From: Deltaproteobacteria bacterium
Lineage (GTDB): Bacteria; Desulfobacterota; Deferrimicrobia; Deferrimicrobiales; Deferrimicrobiaceae
Length of the DNA stretch: 16,861 bases
Assembly: GCA_003513855.1 (NCBI GenBank)
Contig: DOTC01000057.1
Location: 3,050-19,910, forward strand
Direction: 5' to 3'
Shown: in pieces, positions 13,458 through 16,861 of the stretch
Position numbering within the stretch: position 1 is the first letter of the stretch
How the letters are laid out: each line of letters begins with the position of its first letter
The notes under the pieces: generated by a model
The model's input: only the letters and a program-made list of their open reading frames with translations
Databases searched by the model: none
What the model was told of the DNA's origin: nothing
Made by a program: the position numbers and the translations under genes

Positions 13458-15224
13458 TTGGCGGGCCGGGCCGCAAGACGTTGGTTGCTCCGCTCGCCGG
13501 AGGAATCGCACGTACGGGACATTCGGGAAGGAACCGGGTTTTCGGATGTGGCTTCCCGGATCCTGGTCAACCGCGGGATCTCCGATCCCGGTGAGGCAGA
13601 CAGGTTTCTCAACGGTACCCTGAACGACCTCTCCCCCCCCTTTCCGATGAAGGATCTCGAGAAGGCTTCGCGGCGGCTCGTGGACGCCGCGCGCGGGGGG
13701 GAGCCGATCCTGCTGTACGCCGATTACGATGCGGACGGCGCGACGGGAGCAGCCTGCCTGTTCCTCTTCCTGAGCGAACTGTTTCCGGGAGCAGACGTCC
13801 GGATCCATCAGAACCACAGGACCGTGGACGGGTACGGTCTGAAGAGGGACCACCTGGAGGCGGCCGCCCGGGTCGGCGTGAAGCTCATCGTGACCGTGGA
13901 TGGCGGTGTGACCGACGAGGAAGCGATCCGGTGGGCCTCCGGGGCGGGGATCGACGTGATCGTGACGGACCATCACCTTCCCGGAGAGGTTCTTCCCCCC
14001 GGGTTTGCCATCCTGAACCCGAAGCAGAAGGGTTGCCCGTACCCCGGGAAGGACCTTGCGGGGGTGGGCGTGGTCTTCCTGCTGATGTGCGGCGTCCGCC
14101 GGCTGATGCGGGAGGAAGGTGCGTTCCCCGGGGGGGACGGACCCTCCCTCCGGAAGTATCTCGACCTCGTGGCGCTCGGCACCGTGGCGGACATGGTTCC
14201 CTTGCGGGGAGACAACCGCCTGTTCGTGAAAGCCGGTCTCGAGGAGATGCGTCTCCGCGCGAGGCCCGGCATGCGCGCCCTTTTCTCGGTTTCCGGGATT
14301 GCGCAGGAAACGGTGAACGAGACCGATCTGGCCTTCCGCGTCGGCCCTCGCCTGAACGCCGCGGGCCGAGTGGGGGACGCCACGCGCGGTTCGGAACTGC
14401 TCGTGACGGACAGTTTCGGCAGAGCCCTCCGCATTGCCGAGGAGCTCCACACGGACAATGCCTGGAGGCAGCGCGAGGAGGAACGGATCATGCGCGCGGC
14501 GCTAGCGGCTCTGGAGTCGGGGCCTCCCCTGTCCTCCCTCTCCGCGATCGTCCTTGCCGATGCCGGCTGGCATATGGGCGTCCTCGGTATCGTCGCGTCG
14601 AAGATCGCCCAGCGGTATCACCGCCCCGCCGTTCTCCTCCAGATCAACGGGGACGAGGCAAGGGGGTCCCTCCGAAGCGCGGACGGGTTCCCCCTGGTCG
14701 AAGCGCTCTCCGGGCTCTCGCCTCTCCTGACCCGGTACGGGGGGCACATGCAGGCGGCCGGCATCGCTCTGCCCGCCGGCAACCTTCCCGCCTTCCGGGA
14801 AGGGCTGGACCGTGCCGCGAGGACGTACGCCTCGGGCAGGGACGGCGCCCCCCGCGTCGAGGTCGATGCGCGGGTACCCCTCTCCGGGATCTCCGGCAGA
14901 TTCATGGAGGAACTCGAGCGGATGCGCCCGTTCGGGATGGGAAACGAGGAGCCGGTCCTGCTCGCCAGCAATGTGCGCGTCGGGAGGCGATCCCTCTTCG
15001 GAGGGGAGGGCCGGCACCTGAAGGCCGAGCTGTCGGGGAACGGATGCCGCTTCGAGGCGGTAGCCTTTCACCGGTCGGAACTGCCGTCGGGTCCGGGCGG
15101 CTCTCTCGACATCCTGTTTACCCCCCAGTGGACGTTTTTTCGCGGCGAGCGGTCGCTCCGGCTCCGGCTGATCGACGCGCGGCCCTCCCAGCTCCCGGGG
15201 GAACGCGCGATGCAAGGGTTCTAA
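13458..15224 (+). CDS. recJ: Single-stranded-DNA-specific 5'-3' exonuclease RecJ
   Basis: RecJ degrades single-stranded DNA 5' to 3' in recombination, mismatch and base-excision repair. The 588-residue length is close to E. coli RecJ (577). The DHH phosphoesterase motifs are present: DYDADG (residues 89-94; more often DYDVDG), VDGG, and D171-H172-H173 in VTDHHLPGE. CPYPGKDLAGVGV, GPRLNAAGR (from 296), GWHMGVLGIVASK (from 370, DHHA1) and GGHMQAAG (GGH at 428-430) follow. The C-terminal OB domain includes MRPFGMGNEEPV. The TTG start at 13458 was chosen because it places RRWLLRSP where other RecJ proteins begin, and no ATG or GTG lies between it and that block. Its position right after secDF agrees with Geobacter-type order. 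Confidence 0.95.
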   Translation: MAGRAARRWLLRSPEESHVRDIREGTGFSDVASRILVNRGISDPGEADRFLNGTLNDLSPPFPMKDLEKASRRLVDAARGGEPILLYADYDADGATGAACLFLFLSELFPGADVRIHQNHRTVDGYGLKRDHLEAAARVGVKLIVTVDGGVTDEEAIRWASGAGIDVIVTDHHLPGEVLPPGFAILNPKQKGCPYPGKDLAGVGVVFLLMCGVRRLMREEGAFPGGDGPSLRKYLDLVALGTVADMVPLRGDNRLFVKAGLEEMRLRARPGMRALFSVSGIAQETVNETDLAFRVGPRLNAAGRVGDATRGSELLVTDSFGRALRIAEELHTDNAWRQREEERIMRAALAALESGPPLSSLSAIVLADAGWHMGVLGIVASKIAQRYHRPAVLLQINGDEARGSLRSADGFPLVEALSGLSPLLTRYGGHMQAAGIALPAGNLPAFREGLDRAARTYASGRDGAPRVEVDARVPLSGISGRFMEELERMRPFGMGNEEPVLLASNVRVGRRSLFGGEGRHLKAELSGNGCRFEAVAFHRSELPSGPGGSLDILFTPQWTFFRGERSLRLRLIDARPSQLPGERAMQGF

Positions 15225-15243
15225 GCTCCGTCGGGGCGGATCC

Positions 15244-15699
15244 GTGATCAGCTGGGGAAAGATCCGGGAGAAACTCCGCGGGGCGATCGCCGCGGATTCC
15301 GACGAGAGGAGCCTCGCGGCGGGATTCGCCGTAGGCGTGTTCTTCAGCTTCACCCCGCTGGTGACCCTCCACATGGGGCTGGCGCTGATCGTGGCCGTCG
15401 TCCTCCGGTTGAACAAGGTGACCACCATGGCGGGGGTCTGGGTGAACAATCCCTACACGATGCCCTTCGTGTTCTACGGCTGTTTCCGCCTGGGGGAATG
15501 GATCCTGGGGATGCGGATCACCCCGCCATCGTTCGAAAGCTACACGCTCCAGACGGTCCTGAAGGCGGCCGTCCCCTATGCCGCCCCCCTCTTTCTGGGC
15601 ACGACGATCGTGGGGATCGCCGCCGCGGGACTGGGGTATATGGTTGTCTACCGCATCGCGGTCAAGGTAAAATCGGCGCGACGGAAAGGGATGAAATGA
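15244..15699 (+). CDS. DUF2062 family membrane protein
   Basis: A 151-residue small membrane protein of unknown function. The family signature is visible: AAGFAVGVFFSFTPLVTLHMGLALIVAVVL-type helices, then a conserved WVNNPYTMP block (from Trp66). A second hydrophobic half follows (APLFLGTTIVGIAAAGLGYMVVY), and a lysine- and arginine-rich tail faces the cytoplasm. The GTG start has only a weak GGGGCGGA upstream. It lies 19 bases after recJ and 13 before the agmatinase, so it is probably co-transcribed with both. No substrate or partner is established for the family, and the context gives no clear one. Confidence 0.85.
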   Translation: MISWGKIREKLRGAIAADSDERSLAAGFAVGVFFSFTPLVTLHMGLALIVAVVLRLNKVTTMAGVWVNNPYTMPFVFYGCFRLGEWILGMRITPPSFESYTLQTVLKAAVPYAAPLFLGTTIVGIAAAGLGYMVVYRIAVKVKSARRKGMK

Positions 15700-15700
15700 A

Positions 15701-15705
15701 GGAGG
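15701..15705 (+). promoter_or_regulatory. Ribosome binding site for the agmatinase gene
   Basis: GGAGG lies 7 bases before GTG 15713, immediately after the DUF2062 stop. It fixes the GTG start. Confidence 0.75.
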
Positions 15706-15712
15706 TACCTTC

Positions 15713-16603
15713 GTGAAGCCGTATTCGGTGAGCTTCGGCGGAATTCCCGACAAGTATTCCTCGTGGAAGAGTTCGGCATTCGTCGTCGTGCCGTTCCCGA
15801 TCGATCTGACCGCAACGTACGTGTCGGGGACGCGGAACGGTCCCCGGGCGATGATCGAGGCATCCGGGCACATGGAGCTGTTCGACGAGGAGAACAAGAT
15901 CGAGCCGTACCGGGCCGGGATCTTCGTCTCCACGGAGATTCCGATGCTGACCACGGGGCCGCTCGCCATGCTGAAAGAGCTCGAGAAGCGGGTGAAGGCA
16001 GTCATCCGTGCAGGAAAGTTCCCCATCGTCGCGGGGGGGGAGCATTCGGGGACGTGCGGCGCGGTTTCCGCCCTGAAGAAGAAATACGAGGATCTCACCG
16101 TCCTGCAGTTCGATGCGCACGCGGACCTGCGCGACACCTATCTCGGAACGCCCTGGAACCACGCCTGCGTGGGTCGCCGCATCGTGGACTCCGGAGCGAG
16201 ACTTGTGCAGGTCGGGGTGCGCAGCATCTCGGAGGAGGAGGACCGGTTTCTGCGCCGGGCGGAAACCGTCAAGTCCTTCTACGCGTCGGAGGTAAGGGAC
16301 AATCTTGCGGATGTCACGCGGGGGATCGTGAGCTCCCTCACCGGCAACGTGTACATATCGATCGACCTCGACGTCTTCGACCCGGGGATCATGCCGGCCG
16401 TGGGAACCCCGGAGCCCGGCGGCCTGGACTGGTTCGAGGTGATCGACATCCTGAGGGACGTGATGCGGGCGGACTGCACCATCGTGGGATTCGACATCAT
16501 GGAGCTTTCCCCCCTCCCCGGCATCGTCGCCCCGGATTTCCTCGCGGCGAAGCTGTGCTACCGGATGATGGGGTGGATCCTCGCCAAGCGGGAAGAGAAG
16601 TAG
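15713..16603 (+). CDS. speB: Agmatinase (ureohydrolase family)
   Basis: It hydrolyses agmatine to putrescine and urea with a binuclear manganese centre. The 296 residues carry all six metal-ligand positions: His111 in GGEHS, Asp134, His136 and Asp138 in FDAHADLRD, and Asp218 and Asp220 in [22 protein letters not shown] near residues 39-51 and GTPEPGG are also typical ureohydrolase blocks. GGEHS instead of GGDHS is common in archaeal-type agmatinases. Sequence alone does not separate agmatinase from arginase or related enzymes. The arginine decarboxylase 31 bases downstream, which makes agmatine, decides in favour of agmatinase. Confidence 0.9.
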   Translation: MKPYSVSFGGIPDKYSSWKSSAFVVVPFPIDLTATYVSGTRNGPRAMIEASGHMELFDEENKIEPYRAGIFVSTEIPMLTTGPLAMLKELEKRVKAVIRAGKFPIVAGGEHSGTCGAVSALKKKYEDLTVLQFDAHADLRDTYLGTPWNHACVGRRIVDSGARLVQVGVRSISEEEDRFLRRAETVKSFYASEVRDNLADVTRGIVSSLTGNVYISIDLDVFDPGIMPAVGTPEPGGLDWFEVIDILRDVMRADCTIVGFDIMELSPLPGIVAPDFLAAKLCYRMMGWILAKREEK

Positions 16604-16618
16604 GGGGAGACACCCGCC

Positions 16619-16625
16619 AAAGGAG
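16619..16625 (+). promoter_or_regulatory. Ribosome binding site for the arginine decarboxylase gene
   Basis: AAAGGAG lies 9 bases before ATG 16635. It abuts another in-frame ATG at 16626, which is therefore too close to be the preferred start. Confidence 0.65.
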
Positions 16626-16634
16626 ATGTCGCCG

Positions 16635-16861
16635 ATGTTCGTGCCTTCAAAGATATTCTTCACCAAGGGAGTCGGGCGGCACCGGGAGCAGCTGACGTCG
16701 TTCGAGCTTGCCCTTCGCGACGCGGGGATCGAGAAGTACAACCTTGTCCAGGTGTCGAGCATCTTTCCGCCCAAGTGCCGTATCATCAACAAGGAAGCGG
16801 GGATGAAGGAGCTGACCCCCGGGGAGATCGTGTTCGTGGTCATGAGCAGGTGCCAGAGCGA
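16635..16861 (+). CDS. pdaD: Pyruvoyl-dependent arginine decarboxylase (3' partial)
   Basis: The first 75 residues are visible; the gene runs off the window. This enzyme decarboxylates arginine to agmatine using a pyruvoyl group made by self-cleavage. The start [16 protein letters not shown] and the block [24 protein letters not shown] match the long bacterial form. Ser41-Ser42 in VSSIFPP corresponds to the self-cleavage site of the Methanocaldococcus enzyme (SSIMPP), so Ser42 should become the pyruvoyl group. It follows speB by 31 bases and completes an arginine-to-putrescine route. The catalytic glutamate and the remaining domain lie outside the window. Confidence 0.9.
   Translation, partial: MFVPSKIFFTKGVGRHREQLTSFELALRDAGIEKYNLVQVSSIFPPKCRIINKEAGMKELTPGEIVFVVMSRCQS

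Noticed and set aside
10608..14450. A minus-strand open frame of about 1280 codons opposite yajC, secD, secF and recJ
   Set aside because: Rich in Arg, His, Asp, Gly and Pro with no recognisable domain, and it lies opposite well-identified genes. GC-ending codons on the + strand suppress stops on the complement, so this is a composition shadow.
15690..15712. Intrinsic terminator between DUF2062 and speB
   Set aside because: There is no stem with a following T-run; the gap contains only the speB RBS.
1..16861. CRISPR arrays, tRNA or rRNA genes, insertion sequences, prophage or toxin-antitoxin genes
   Set aside because: No regular repeats, cloverleaf-like segments, transposase motifs or terminal inverted repeats were seen; gaps between genes are at most about 51 bases.

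Overview
The window is a dense, GC-rich (roughly two thirds G+C by eye) block of bacterial chromosome. Every gene I can support lies on the + strand, and no intergenic gap exceeds about 51 bases. The order spoIID-like, queA, tgt, yajC, secD, secF, recJ, the split secD/secF, and the agmatinase plus pyruvoyl arginine decarboxylase pair all suggest a deltaproteobacterium of the Geobacter/Desulfuromonas kind. This placement rests on remembered gene orders and protein style, not on a search. No tRNA, rRNA, CRISPR, phage, transposon or toxin gene was seen.

Layout. 2-1096: C-terminal part of a sugar nucleotidyltransferase/phosphomannomutase-type fusion, cut by the window edge. 1093-1728: MBL-fold hydrolase. 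1743-2945: coaBC (coenzyme A synthesis). 2942-3619: family 4 uracil-DNA glycosylase. 3621-4814: RlmI-type 23S rRNA methyltransferase. 4811-6178 and 6215-7015: an NfeD membrane serine protease and its slipin/stomatin partner. 7012-8319: a SpoIID-like lipoprotein. 8316-9365 and 9375-10484: queA and tgt (queuosine in tRNA). 10507-13448: yajC, secD, secF (Sec translocon accessory complex). 13458-15224: recJ. 15244-15699: DUF2062 membrane protein. 15713-16603 and 16635 to the edge: agmatinase and pyruvoyl-dependent arginine decarboxylase, which together convert arginine to putrescine.

The genes are mainly housekeeping and probably share one or a few long transcripts. Five junctions are 4-base stop/start overlaps, which suggests translational coupling. 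I found no clearly novel system. The points most worth a second look are: (1) spoIID-like and queA, adjacent genes, both lack an ordinary start codon and appear to start at ATA (in ATAA) and CTG (in CTGA); (2) a sharp AT-rich island at the 3' end of tgt, just before yajC-secDF; (3) a phosphomannomutase-like domain with degraded metal-loop and active-site motifs; (4) a QueA that lacks a usually conserved histidine; (5) runs of nine G, one of them at the spoIID/queA junction.
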